Positions 1-8,877 of a DNA stretch of 41,576 bases are shown one piece after another. The stretch is from an uncultured Alphaproteobacteria bacterium. GTDB lineage: Bacteria > Pseudomonadota > Alphaproteobacteria > Rhodobacterales > Rhodobacteraceae. The DNA is taken from the NCBI GenBank assembly GCA_902578545.1, contig CACHDI010000011.1:1-41576 (forward strand). The letters run 5' to 3'. Under the pieces are notes generated by a model. That model searched no databases and had not been told where the DNA came from. It saw nothing but the letters and a program-made list of their open reading frames with translations. The position numbers and the translations under genes are program-made. The stretch's first letter is position 1. Each line of letters opens with the position of its first letter.

Positions 1-1
1 T

Positions 2-1168
2 TTTTTTGATTTAAAAAGATTTGGAATCCCTGTTTCCATTCAAGAATATTTAACTTTTTTAGAATGTCTACAGAATGATCTTCCTGAATTTGAAATTGAA
101 AAATTTTATTTTTTAGCTAGGACAACTCTTGTTAAACATGAGAAATTTTTTGATACATTTGATCAAATCTTCAGTTCCAATTTTAATGGGTATGAAAAAA
201 TAAATGTAAAAGCCATTATTGATAAAATGGAACTCCCTAATGAATGGCTAGAGAAATTAGCTGAAAAATTACTTACTAAAGACCAAATGAACGAAATTAA
301 ATCGTTAGGTAGCTTTGAAAAATTAATGGAAACACTAAAAAAGAGATTAGAAGAACAGAAAGGGCGTCATCAAGGAGGAAATAAATGGGTTGGAACAGCT
401 GGAACATCTCCTTTTGGTGCTTATGGTTATAATCCAGAAGGAGTAAGGATAGGGCAACAAGAAAGTAGACATAAAAAAGCAGTTAAAGTTTGGGATAAAA
501 GAATTTTTAAAAATCTTGATGAAAATAGTGAAATTGGAACTAGAAGTATGAAAATTGCTCTAAAGAGACTTCGTATGTGGGCTAGAAATGGCTTAGATGA
601 AGAATTTGATCTAGAGAATACTATTGCATCAACTGCTCGCTCAGGTTTTCTTGACATTAAAACAAGACCAGAAAAGGAGAATGCCGTTAAAATACTTATT
701 TTCTTTGATGTGGGGGGATCAATGGACGCCTATGTTTCGAAAATTCAAGAATTATTTTCTGCCGCAAGGTCTGCTTTTAAACATATTGAATACTATTATT
801 TTCATAATTGTTTATATGAAGGTGTTTGGAAAAATAATAGTAGACGCTGGGAAGAACAAATATCTACTTTTGATTTAATACATAAATTTAATAAAGACTA
901 TAAGTGTATTTTTGTTGGTGATGCCGCAATGAGTCCATACGAGATAGAGATGGTTGGTGGAGCAAATGAACACTACAATAATGAAAGTGGGAGGACTTGG
1001 TTAGAGAGAGCAAGAAGTCAATGGCCAAATAATATATGGATAAATCCTACTCATGAGGATTATTGGCAGTACACTCAGTCTACTTTAATGCTGCAGGAAA
1101 TATTTGATAATAAAATGGTTCCTTTAACACTCAATGGATTAGACGAAGGGATGAAATTACTTAATTAA
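2..1168 (+). CDS. CoxE-like VWA domain protein, N-terminus cut by window edge
   Basis: The first ATG in this frame is at 227, but the frame is open with no stop back to base 2. The upstream codons read as family-like sequence (FGIPVSIQEYLTFLEC, then FYFLARTTLVKHEKFFDTFD), so the real start lies outside the window. The visible part is about 388 residues. The C-terminal half is a von Willebrand A fold with the metal-site motif FFDVGGSMD (near residue 161 counted from the ATG at 227). The second serine of the usual DxSxS is a glycine; from memory this is normal in this CoxE-related family. Such proteins usually work with a MoxR-type AAA ATPase as a chaperone or metal-insertion pair. A MoxR gene may lie just left of the window, which is inference. 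The M48 protease gene follows after 2 bases, so the two are probably co-transcribed. The exact client is unknown. Confidence 0.85.
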   Translation, partial: FFDLKRFGIPVSIQEYLTFLECLQNDLPEFEIEKFYFLARTTLVKHEKFFDTFDQIFSSNFNGYEKINVKAIIDKMELPNEWLEKLAEKLLTKDQMNEIKSLGSFEKLMETLKKRLEEQKGRHQGGNKWVGTAGTSPFGAYGYNPEGVRIGQQESRHKKAVKVWDKRIFKNLDENSEIGTRSMKIALKRLRMWARNGLDEEFDLENTIASTARSGFLDIKTRPEKENAVKILIFFDVGGSMDAYVSKIQELFSAARSAFKHIEYYYFHNCLYEGVWKNNSRRWEEQISTFDLIHKFNKDYKCIFVGDAAMSPYEIEMVGGANEHYNNESGRTWLERARSQWPNNIWINPTHEDYWQYTQSTLMLQEIFDNKMVPLTLNGLDEGMKLLN

Positions 1169-1170
1169 AT

Positions 1171-1869
1171 ATGTTAAAAATATTTTCTATACTACTTCCG
1201 ATTTTCTTGGGTATCATAGGGTACAAAATTTCTTCCAAAAAAATGTCAAAATATTTGGAACAAAATTCATTTTCACTCAAGGATCCTATTATTAATTCCT
1301 TATTAAAAAAGGTAAGCTTTTCACTTAATCTTCCCAAAATAGAAGTTTATATTCTAGAGGATGCAAATATCAATGGTTTAGCTTCTAATGACGGGAAAGT
1401 TTTTTTAACAAAAGGTTTTTTGGATAAATATTACTCAGGAATTGTTTCGGCTGAAGAATTAATTGGAGTTATTTCACACGAACTAGGTCACTTGGCTTTG
1501 GGCCATACAAAAAAAAGAATGGTCACTTATAGCTTGCAAAATGCTTTTCAAATGGGTTTAGGATTTTTGATATCTAGGATAATTCCTTTTGTTGGAATAT
1601 ATATATCATCTTTTTTTACTAGCTTGTTAACTGCAAAACTATCTAGATTGGATGAATACGAAGCTGACAAATATGCAACTGCATTAATGATTAAAGTGGG
1701 TTTAGGTATAGAACCTTTAATTTCTTTATTTGAAAAACTTGATAAATTTACTTTAGGAAATAACGAGAATTTAAATTGGTTAAAAAGTCATCCAAGTTCA
1801 TCAGAAAGAATACAAGAAATTAAAAAGAATGCAGAATCCTGGAAATTATCAAATAATATTTTTGAATGA
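1171..1869 (+). CDS. M48 family zinc metalloprotease
   Basis: 232 residues. The zinc motif HELGH is at residues 103-107 (ISHELGHLALGH). The downstream SRxxEYxAD signature around 159-166 supplies the third ligand, probably E162. A hydrophobic N-terminus (about 1-20) and a second hydrophobic stretch (about 126-155) suggest membrane anchoring. The pattern is that of the HtpX/Oma1/BepA-like M48 peptidases that act in membrane or periplasmic protein quality control. There are no TPR repeats and the protein is shorter than BepA, so it is better called a minimal M48 protease. Its ATG is 2 bases after the stop of the VWA gene, which indicates an operon. It ends 2 bases before the tail of soxG on the other strand. 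The family assignment is firm; substrate and topology are inferred. Confidence 0.88.
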   Translation: MLKIFSILLPIFLGIIGYKISSKKMSKYLEQNSFSLKDPIINSLLKKVSFSLNLPKIEVYILEDANINGLASNDGKVFLTKGFLDKYYSGIVSAEELIGVISHELGHLALGHTKKRMVTYSLQNAFQMGLGFLISRIIPFVGIYISSFFTSLLTAKLSRLDEYEADKYATALMIKVGLGIEPLISLFEKLDKFTLGNNENLNWLKSHPSSSERIQEIKKNAESWKLSNNIFE

Positions 1870-1871
1870 AA

Positions 1872-2426
1872 TTAGAAAAATTTGTTAATTGATTTTTCAT
1901 CAGCAGCATTGCATAGCCATTTAAAGAAAAAATTTTTATATGATTGTCCACATAGGACATAAATCTCATCTTCTTTTATCATCCAAAAAGCAGTACTTAA
2001 TTGCCCCAACCTTGTTCTTCTAAATGAATCAGAGTTAAATTCACTTGGAAATAAATTGATAGGAGATCCTTTAGCTAATAACTCCCTCCAAAAACAACCT
2101 TTAATTGAGAAAATAGTTCTAGAACTTGAAACATCTAGCACAAGTTTTTCCATTTGCTCTAAATCATTTTCAATACTTGATTTAATAGTTTTAATCTCAT
2201 CTTGATTTTTAGTAATTACCATTATTTCATTGGGAGACATCCAGGCTAAATAAAAATTCTTATTGGTACTAATTTTTAATCTGCTTGGAACCTTAAGTTT
2301 AAAAAAATCTTTAATAATTTTTTGGAATTTCCTGTTATTTATATCTGCTCTTATAGTTAACATACCGAAATGATCTAGAGCAGAAATATTAAACAAACTA
2401 TTAGAATATACCATTTTATCAGACAT
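1872..2426 (-). CDS. soxG: Sarcosine oxidase gamma subunit
   Basis: Smallest folate-fold subunit of heterotetrameric sarcosine oxidase, identified by its place directly after soxA and by its weak resemblance to the GcvT fold. The open frame extends to an ATG at 2465, giving 197 residues and a 47-base overlap with soxA. I prefer the ATG at 2426 (MSDKMVYSN). It overlaps the soxA stop by only 8 bases and has a GAAGG ribosome-binding site about 11 bases upstream inside soxA, giving 184 residues. In the known enzyme the gamma subunit packs against the alpha subunit and has no cofactor of its own. It is last in the soxBDAG operon and ends 2 bases from the convergent M48 gene. Sequence conservation in this subunit is low, so the call leans on context. 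Confidence 0.85.
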   Translation of the reverse strand: MSDKMVYSNSLFNISALDHFGMLTIRADINNRKFQKIIKDFFKLKVPSRLKISTNKNFYLAWMSPNEIMVITKNQDEIKTIKSSIENDLEQMEKLVLDVSSSRTIFSIKGCFWRELLAKGSPINLFPSEFNSDSFRRTRLGQLSTAFWMIKEDEIYVLCGQSYKNFFFKWLCNAADEKSINKFF

Positions 2427-5400
2427 TTTGTCTTTTACCTTCAATATCATAAAATTGAGGTTCAACTACAGTAGCTTTAAGTATATTTCCATTTTCTATA
2501 GGTATATCAACTATCTGTCCCTTTAATGCTTTCCCATTTTTTAGTAATGCCATAGCAATTGGTTTATCTAAAGTTGGAGAAAAATAAGAAGATGTAATGT
2601 GACCAAGAACATCCTTAGCGCCTTTTCCACCAGATTTTAAAGCATATGCTCCATCTGGTATTTTTTTTGTACTATTCTGAAGGGATAATCCAACTAATGT
2701 TTTTCTATTTATATCTTGCATAAAAATACGCTCATGCGCTCTTTTACCTATAAAATCTCTCTTTTTTTTAGATATAGCCCATTCTAAATTTAAGTCTTGG
2801 GGAATAACTGTACCATCGGTTTCATCACCTATCATAATAAAACCTTTTTCTGCTCTCATAATGTGTAATGCTTCAGTACCATATGGAGTAAGATCTAGAT
2901 CCCTACCTAATTCCAAACAACGCATCCAAAAAGCTATACCATCTTTACTGGGTACAGCAATTTCAAAAGATAATTCACCTGAAAAAGAGATTCTAAAAAC
3001 TCTTGCTTCAAAATTTCCTAGTTTTCCTTCAAAAAAATCTAGTGGTTTAAAATTAACATTATCTACTTTAAGACCACCTAACTTCTCTAACAGTAACCGA
3101 GCTTTTGGTCCAGCAATTGTTATTTGAGTATACTCCTCTGTGACATTTTGAATAAATACTTTTTTATCCCACCACTCTGTCTGGTGCCACTCTTCCATCC
3201 ATGAATAGACCCTATCTGAACCTCCTGTAGTTGTATGACACAAAAAAGTTTTTTCATCTAATCTTACCACTACTCCATCATCAAAAAGAAAACCATTTTC
3301 ATTACACATTAATCCATATCTACATCTTCCAGGCTTTAAAGAAGACATCATATTAGTATAAATTAAATCTAAAAATTCACCTGCATCGCTACCACTAACA
3401 ATTATTTTTCCTAATGTAGAAGCATCTAACATACCTAAAGCATTTCTAGTATTTTTGACTTCTCTATGAATTGCCTCTTCTAAAGTTTCATTATTTCTTA
3501 TATAAGCGTATGGTCTTTGCCAGTCCGCAACTGGCTCAAAAATTGCTCCATTCTCTTGATGCCAGTTATGAATTGGTGTTCTTCTTATTGGTTTAAATAA
3601 TTCTTTTCTTGCTTCACCAGCTATAGATCCAAGAGAAATAGGCGTGTAAGGTGGCCTAAAAGTAGTTGTGCCAACTTCATTTATTTCTTTTCCAAGTAAG
3701 TTAGCTAGGATTTTTATCCCATTTATATTTGATAATTTACCCTGATCAGTTGCCATTCCAAGTGTTGTATATCTTTTTAAATGTTCAACACTTTCAAAAC
3801 CTTCCTGAGCTGCAATCCTTAAATCGGTTAACTTTACATCGTTCTGGTAGTCAACAAAACTCTTTGCTTTTAAATTTTCATCAGCTGCTTCTGGCACACA
3901 GAAGATAGAAGAAGTTTCACCCTTTATGCTTTTATCAATATCATAACGAATGGTTTTAGTCTTTTTTAAATTAAGTTCACTGTACAATATATTTAATTTT
4001 TTTTCTATATTAGCAAATAAATCTCTTGGCCAAAATTTCCCATCAGCAGATCCTAATACAGTAATAAAACTTCTACCAAACTCATTAATAGATGGGAAAG
4101 ATTCATCTGGCACCAATGTATTTAGTTTACTGTCCCACTTTATCTTACCACCGCAATGTGACCAGAGGTTTAAAGTAGAGGTCCATCCACCCGACATTAA
4201 TACTGAATCACAAATTATAGTTTCTAAAACAGCTCCCTCACCAACCACAGAGCATAACTCTACAGCTTTCACTTTTTTCTTCCCTATTACTTTCGAGATG
4301 GCCTTACTAAACTCAACTCTAATTCCTAATTTTTTAGCTTTTAATGGAAGATTTCCATCGCTTTTCTCTCTAACATCAATAACAAGGGGTACACTGATAC
4401 CAGCATTGAACAATTCTATAACTGATGAATACGCTGAATCATTATTTGTCAAAACGACAACTCTGTCACCTGGAGACACACCATACAGTTTGTAAAATTC
4501 AAGAGCAGCAGAACATAACATAACTCCAGGTATATCATTACCTGCAAAAACAAGAGGTCTTTCTATAGCTCCTGTAGCTAAAATTACATGTTTAGCCCTT
4601 ATTCTCCAAAGACGTTGTCTAATTGAGCTTTGACTATTTCTTTCCATTTGTTCCATATTTTCAGAACCAATCAAATAGCTATGATCATGAATTCCAATTA
4701 TTGAAAAATTTTTCTTTACTCTAATATTTTCAAAATCAGATAATTCATTTTCTAATTTTTTGATAAATTCGAATGAATTTGAATTATCAATTTTGAATTC
4801 TTCTGAAAGAGCATATCCACCCAAAAAATGCTTTTGTTCAACTAAAAGTATTTTTAAACCTGATTTAGCTAAATTCTTTGCAGCTACTAATCCAGTTATA
4901 CCTCCACCAATAATTACCACATCTAAATGGGCATAAAAATAATCATATGAAGAACTATCTTCTTCCTTTGGAGCTTTACCTAAACCAGCAGCACTTCTTA
5001 TTGTGGGTTCAAAAATATGTTTCCATGCAAACCTTGGATAAATAAAAGTTTTATAATAAAAACCAGCAGGAAAAATTTTTGAAATTAAATTATTTACTGA
5101 ACCTACATCCCATTCTAATGATCCTAAATGATTTTGGGATGTGGCTTCAACTCCATCAAATAATTCTATGGTAGTAGCTGACCTGTTAGGTTCAAAATTT
5201 CCACCAGAACCTAAACTGACTAAAGCATTTGGTTCTTCTATTCCACTTGAAACTATACCTCTCGGTCTATGATACTTAAATGATCTACCTATAAGTACCT
5301 GATTATTGGCTAACAAAGCAGAGGCTAATGTATCTCCACCATAGGCAAATAAATTTTTACCATTAAATCTAAAAGAAAGTCTTTTAGTTCTGTCGATTAA

Positions 5401-5430
5401 TCTACCACCTTTTGAAAATCTTGATGTCAT
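2419..5430 (-). CDS. soxA: Sarcosine oxidase alpha subunit
   Basis: 1003 residues, the usual size for SoxA. The N-terminal 100 residues match the SoxA ferredoxin-like segment (GDTLASALLANN, then FKYHRPRGI). A Rossmann nucleotide-binding motif (VVIIGGGITGLVAAKNLAKSG, glycines at about 175-180) begins the dinucleotide-binding part. The C-terminal 400 residues are a GcvT-like tetrahydrofolate-binding module (for example the YGTEALHIMRAEKGF segment). The complex demethylates sarcosine to glycine and passes the methyl carbon to tetrahydrofolate, producing 5,10-methylene-tetrahydrofolate and hydrogen peroxide in the cytoplasm. The start overlaps the soxD stop by 4 bases (ATGA), which points to coupled translation. 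The gene is intact, with no frameshift or missing domain. Confidence 0.97.
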   Translation of the reverse strand: MTSRFSKGGRLIDRTKRLSFRFNGKNLFAYGGDTLASALLANNQVLIGRSFKYHRPRGIVSSGIEEPNALVSLGSGGNFEPNRSATTIELFDGVEATSQNHLGSLEWDVGSVNNLISKIFPAGFYYKTFIYPRFAWKHIFEPTIRSAAGLGKAPKEEDSSSYDYFYAHLDVVIIGGGITGLVAAKNLAKSGLKILLVEQKHFLGGYALSEEFKIDNSNSFEFIKKLENELSDFENIRVKKNFSIIGIHDHSYLIGSENMEQMERNSQSSIRQRLWRIRAKHVILATGAIERPLVFAGNDIPGVMLCSAALEFYKLYGVSPGDRVVVLTNNDSAYSSVIELFNAGISVPLVIDVREKSDGNLPLKAKKLGIRVEFSKAISKVIGKKKVKAVELCSVVGEGAVLETIICDSVLMSGGWTSTLNLWSHCGGKIKWDSKLNTLVPDESFPSINEFGRSFITVLGSADGKFWPRDLFANIEKKLNILYSELNLKKTKTIRYDIDKSIKGETSSIFCVPEAADENLKAKSFVDYQNDVKLTDLRIAAQEGFESVEHLKRYTTLGMATDQGKLSNINGIKILANLLGKEINEVGTTTFRPPYTPISLGSIAGEARKELFKPIRRTPIHNWHQENGAIFEPVADWQRPYAYIRNNETLEEAIHREVKNTRNALGMLDASTLGKIIVSGSDAGEFLDLIYTNMMSSLKPGRCRYGLMCNENGFLFDDGVVVRLDEKTFLCHTTTGGSDRVYSWMEEWHQTEWWDKKVFIQNVTEEYTQITIAGPKARLLLEKLGGLKVDNVNFKPLDFFEGKLGNFEARVFRISFSGELSFEIAVPSKDGIAFWMRCLELGRDLDLTPYGTEALHIMRAEKGFIMIGDETDGTVIPQDLNLEWAISKKKRDFIGKRAHERIFMQDINRKTLVGLSLQNSTKKIPDGAYALKSGGKGAKDVLGHITSSYFSPTLDKPIAMALLKNGKALKGQIVDIPIENGNILKATVVEPQFYDIEGKRQNV

Positions 5431-5750
5431 TTTATTTTCTTTCCAAAGGATATTCTTTGTTTAACAATATCCAATATTTTTTTTGGTGGGTTAGTTTCTT
5501 GAGCACTATAAGTTCCAAATACTTCCATTGTTTTAGTACATCTTACGACATGAAACCATTTACCACAGCCATATGAATGCAACCATCTTTCAAAATGAAT
5601 GCCCCTAGGATTCTTTCTTTCAAAGAGATAATTATAAAATTCTTGATCACTACTACCTGGCCCCATTCTCTTTAAATGAGCTTCTCCGCCAGGTGTAAGC
5701 TCTGTTTCATCAGCTTCAACTTGGCAATAAGGACATGTGAACTTTAACAT
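5427..5750 (-). CDS. soxD: Sarcosine oxidase delta subunit
   Basis: 107 residues, typical for SoxD. The zinc site is visible as C6 and C9 in TCPYCQ together with H58 and C62 in WLHSYGCG. The conserved core RGIHFERWLHSYGCGKWF is characteristic of the family. SoxD holds a structural zinc and helps assemble the alpha-beta flavoprotein. It lies between soxB (17-base gap) and soxA (4-base overlap), the standard soxBDA order. There is nothing unusual in length or composition. Confidence 0.96.
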   Translation of the reverse strand: MLKFTCPYCQVEADETELTPGGEAHLKRMGPGSSDQEFYNYLFERKNPRGIHFERWLHSYGCGKWFHVVRCTKTMEVFGTYSAQETNPPKKILDIVKQRISFGKKIK

Positions 5751-5767
5751 AAATGATCAACCTTTTA

Positions 5768-7015
5768 CTAGTGAGCTACTGCTGCTGCGACACTTTCATC
5801 TATCATCCGACCCTCTTTGAATCTTTCTAAAGAAAATGGTGCTGCTAATTTTCCTGGTTCACCTTTTGCTATAAGTTCCGCAGTAGCCCAACCTGAACCT
5901 GGTATTGCTTTAAATCCACCTGTTCCCCAACCACAGTTTAAATAAATGTTATCTACTGGGGTTTTGGAAATAATAGGGGAGCGATCACCAGTCATATCAA
6001 CAATACCACCCCACTGTCTAAGTTGTCTCAGTCTACTTATAAAAGGAAATGTCTCAATGAGTGCCCTCACAGTTTCTTCTATATGCTGAAAGCTTCCTCG
6101 TTGACTATAATTATTATATCCGTCTGCACCACCACCAATTACCATTTCACCTTTATCGGACTGACTCATATATCCATGAACTGTGTTAGCCATAACAACA
6201 CAGTTCATAACTGGCTTAATGGGCTCTGAAACCAAAGCTTGAAGAGCCACAGACTCTACAGGTAACCTAAAACCGCATAATTCTGCCAAAACACTAGAAT
6301 TACCTGCCACTACAAAACACATCTTTTCACAACTAATATCGCCTTTTGTAGTTTGAACAGAAGAGATTTTATTTTTATTTTTTTTAATTCCAACAACTTC
6401 ACAATTTTCAATAATATCTACACCCCAACTTGAAATAGCACGTGCATACCCCCAAGCAACTGCATCATGTCTTGCTGTACCTCCACGAGGCTGCCATAAT
6501 CCACCAAGTATTGGGTATCTTGGACCTTTAATATTTATTATAGGTATCATCTCTTTCATTCTAGCTGGACTAATCATTACTGTATCAACACCATATATAC
6601 GATTTGCATGGCATGTTCTTTTCATAGCCCTCAGTTCATGTTCCGTTTGACATAACATCATGACACCTCTGGGGCTAAACATTACATTATAATTTAATTC
6701 TTGAGATAGAGTTTCATACAATAATCGTGATTTTTCATAAATAGCTGCAGATTCTTCTTGTAGATAATTTGACCTTATAATTGTTGTATTTCTTCCAGTA
6801 TTACCTCCGCCCAACCAGCCTTTTTCTATAACTGCAAGATCTTTTATTCCAAAGTTCTTACCCAGATAATATGCAGTTGCTAATCCATGACCCCCAGCCC
6901 CAACAATAATAATTTTATAATTTTTTTTTAGATGACTTTTTTTCCAAGCTTTCTCCCACCCAAGATGGTTATTAAAAGATTCTTTTACTAATGAGAATGC
7001 AGAGTATTTTTTCAT
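5768..7015 (-). CDS. soxB: Sarcosine oxidase beta subunit (FAD/FMN flavoprotein)
   Basis: 415 residues, normal for SoxB. The FAD-binding dinucleotide motif is KIIIVGAGGHGLATAYYLG (about residues 34-52). The conserved GGTARHDAVAWGYAR segment contains H183, which by position is the likely covalent FMN attachment histidine of this family. The C-terminal GWGTGGFKAIPGSGW segment closes the FAD fold. The beta subunit carries the sarcosine-oxidising site; electrons pass from FAD to FMN, where oxygen is reduced. It is the first gene of the soxBDAG operon. The promoter should lie in the 169-base gap shared with the divergent ccmI-like gene. No glyA, folD or purU gene, common sox neighbours, is in this window. 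Confidence 0.97.
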   Translation of the reverse strand: MKKYSAFSLVKESFNNHLGWEKAWKKSHLKKNYKIIIVGAGGHGLATAYYLGKNFGIKDLAVIEKGWLGGGNTGRNTTIIRSNYLQEESAAIYEKSRLLYETLSQELNYNVMFSPRGVMMLCQTEHELRAMKRTCHANRIYGVDTVMISPARMKEMIPIINIKGPRYPILGGLWQPRGGTARHDAVAWGYARAISSWGVDIIENCEVVGIKKNKNKISSVQTTKGDISCEKMCFVVAGNSSVLAELCGFRLPVESVALQALVSEPIKPVMNCVVMANTVHGYMSQSDKGEMVIGGGADGYNNYSQRGSFQHIEETVRALIETFPFISRLRQLRQWGGIVDMTGDRSPIISKTPVDNIYLNCGWGTGGFKAIPGSGWATAELIAKGEPGKLAAPFSLERFKEGRMIDESVAAAVAH

Positions 7016-7049
7016 AATAGATAGAATTGATTTAATTGATTGATTGGGA

Positions 7050-7184
7050 TACGAATGATTTAAACAAATACTATTTTACAAATAATAATAATATTCAATA
7101 GAAAAATTTAATATGTTTTTATTGAAGCATTCCTTTTGATTATATAGTAATTATAGATATTTATTTCCAAAAAGTACGAATGAT
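7050..7184. repeat. Pair of 10-base direct repeats in the soxB/ccmI divergent region
   Basis: TACGAATGAT occurs at 7050-7059 and again at 7175-7184, the second copy ending at the base before the ccmI-like ATG. The 169-base divergent region 7016-7184 is otherwise AT-rich with no tRNA-like or riboswitch-like structure that I can see. Promoters for both flanking operons must be in it, but I cannot assign -35 and -10 boxes with confidence. The repeat may be chance or a regulator site. Confidence 0.35.
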
Positions 7185-8384
7185 ATGCTTTTCTTCTTTT
7201 TATTCATCATTTTAATAATAATATTGTTAGTTTATATCTTCAGAAAAGCCATCTTTCTGGTTAAAAGTGAAATTTTTTATGATGATTATCCCTTATTAAC
7301 TGAACTCAAATTACAACTTAAAAATTTGGATGTTGAATATAAAAAAAATGAGATAGATGAGGATGAATATAAATCCATCAAGTTTGAAATAGAAAAAAGA
7401 ATATTAAGAGAACTTAAAAATATTGATGAAAAAAAAATATTAAAATCATATTCTTCATATAACTTCAACAAAATATTCTTAGCATTTTCTATAGCTATTG
7501 TTTTTATAACTACAGGTCTTCTTTATTGGCAATTAGGAAACTATAATATAAAGGATAAGCCTTTTGATGATATCAAATTTGTTTCAGATGAGCTTACTCA
7601 GAGTAGATTAAATCAAATTAATGCTGAAATTCTAACTGAACAAGAAGATATTAATCTACCCGAAAATAATCAATTAAGAGAACTAGTAAATCAACTTAAG
7701 GAAATCCTGAAAAATCGTCCAAACGATTTAAAAGGTTATAACCTTCTTGTAGAAAATTCTGCCAGACTCGGAGACTTTCAAACTGCACACAAAGCCTTAA
7801 AACATATTATAGAAAATATTAATAATTCAGTTAATGCCTCAGATTACAGTAAACTAGCTGAATTAATGATAGCAGCCTCTGATGGTTATGTTTCTATTGA
7901 AGCTGAAAATAATTTGATAAAGTCTTTGCATTTAGATGGATCTAATAAGAGAGCTCGATATTATTTTGGATTACTCAAGCTTCAGAAAAATGAGTTGGAA
8001 GACGGATATGAAATCTGGAAAAATCTTTTGACTGAAGAATCTGATGAAAGTCCATGGTCAATACTAATAAATCAAGATATTGCTAGGTTAGAAAATTTAA
8101 TTGAATCTAATAATAATTTTCGTTCTTCAAAACAAATTAAAAAACCTACTGATTTAAGTGAAGACGAACTAGATATGATTTATGGCATGGTATCAAATTT
8201 AAATGATAGAATTGAAAGTGAAGGTGGTTCATTTGACGATTGGTTTAAACTTATTAGATCTTATTTAGTCTTGGGAGAAAATGAGTTTGCTATTGAAAGA
8301 TTTAATAAAGCTAAGGACATCTTTAAAGAAGATAACGAATTAATTAGACAATTAGAAAATTTAATCAAAGACTTTAATAATTAA
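7185..8384 (+). CDS. ccmI: Cytochrome c-type biogenesis protein CcmI-like (TPR)
   Basis: 399 residues. The N-terminus has two membrane segments (about 1-19 and 97-116) separated by a charged cytoplasmic loop of the CcmI/CycH type (LKLQLKNLDVEYKKNEID then a short EIEKRIL helix). The periplasmic C-terminal part is helical with TPR-like repeats (for example RPNDLKGYNLLVENSARLGD around 180-200). CcmI holds apocytochrome c for haem ligation in the system I maturation pathway, which would mean the cell uses the Ccm system; other ccm genes are not in this window. It is followed 6 bases later by ruvX. Sequence similarity among CcmI proteins is low, so the call rests on topology, the loop and the TPR pattern. 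Confidence 0.78.
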   Translation: MLFFFLFIILIIILLVYIFRKAIFLVKSEIFYDDYPLLTELKLQLKNLDVEYKKNEIDEDEYKSIKFEIEKRILRELKNIDEKKILKSYSSYNFNKIFLAFSIAIVFITTGLLYWQLGNYNIKDKPFDDIKFVSDELTQSRLNQINAEILTEQEDINLPENNQLRELVNQLKEILKNRPNDLKGYNLLVENSARLGDFQTAHKALKHIIENINNSVNASDYSKLAELMIAASDGYVSIEAENNLIKSLHLDGSNKRARYYFGLLKLQKNELEDGYEIWKNLLTEESDESPWSILINQDIARLENLIESNNNFRSSKQIKKPTDLSEDELDMIYGMVSNLNDRIESEGGSFDDWFKLIRSYLVLGENEFAIERFNKAKDIFKEDNELIRQLENLIKDFNN

Positions 8385-8390
8385 TTTATT

Positions 8391-8864
8391 ATGAATATTT
8401 CAGTTACACAAAATGTACAAAAATTTCTAGACTGTATAAATAAAAGCGGTCCACTTGTTGGTTTTGATCTAGGAACCAAAACAATAGGTGTAGCCATATC
8501 TGATGAATCAAGAACAATCGCTAGTCCAGTAGTAGTAATCAAAAGAAAAAAGTTTTCCGAAGACCTTGAAAAAATTAAAGATTTGGAAAAAAAATACCAA
8601 TTTACAGGCATTATCCTTGGTTTACCTATTAATATGAATGGAACAGAAGGTCCAAGATGTCAATCTACCAGATCTTTTGCTTCAAAAATCTCACTATCTA
8701 CGAAGAATTGTATATGTTTGTGGGACGAGAGATTATCTACAGTTGCAGCTGAAAAAAGTCTTATTTCTTCAGAAATTTCTAGGAAATCTCGAGCTAAGAT
8801 TATTGATAAAATCGCAGCTTGTTTAATATTACAAAGTTTTTTAAATCGATTAAATCATTTATAA
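8391..8864 (+). CDS. ruvX: RuvX/YqgF family putative Holliday junction resolvase
   Basis: 157 residues, close to the usual 140-160. The RNase H-like fold is recognised by GFDLGTKTIGVAISD with D26, by ILGLPINMNGTEGP (residues 76-88), and by WDERLST (D112) with a late acidic residue D139 in IDKIAACLILQ. These are the signature motifs of YqgF/RuvX, which is implicated in processing of pre-16S rRNA 5' ends and possibly in Holliday junction resolution. It follows the ccmI-like gene by 6 bases and ends 13 bases from the tail of the convergent dioxygenase gene. Confidence 0.93.
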   Translation: MNISVTQNVQKFLDCINKSGPLVGFDLGTKTIGVAISDESRTIASPVVVIKRKKFSEDLEKIKDLEKKYQFTGIILGLPINMNGTEGPRCQSTRSFASKISLSTKNCICLWDERLSTVAAEKSLISSEISRKSRAKIIDKIAACLILQSFLNRLNHL

Positions 8865-8877
8865 TTTCTTATATTGC

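Noticed and set aside
3950-4495. 181-codon open frame on the plus strand inside soxA
   Set aside because: It lies wholly opposite the well-conserved soxA gene and has no family-like motif or ribosome-binding site; it is a frame shadow.
7016-7184. Possible glycine riboswitch upstream of soxB
   Set aside because: The region is low in G+C and I could not find paired helices or the conserved core of a glycine riboswitch.
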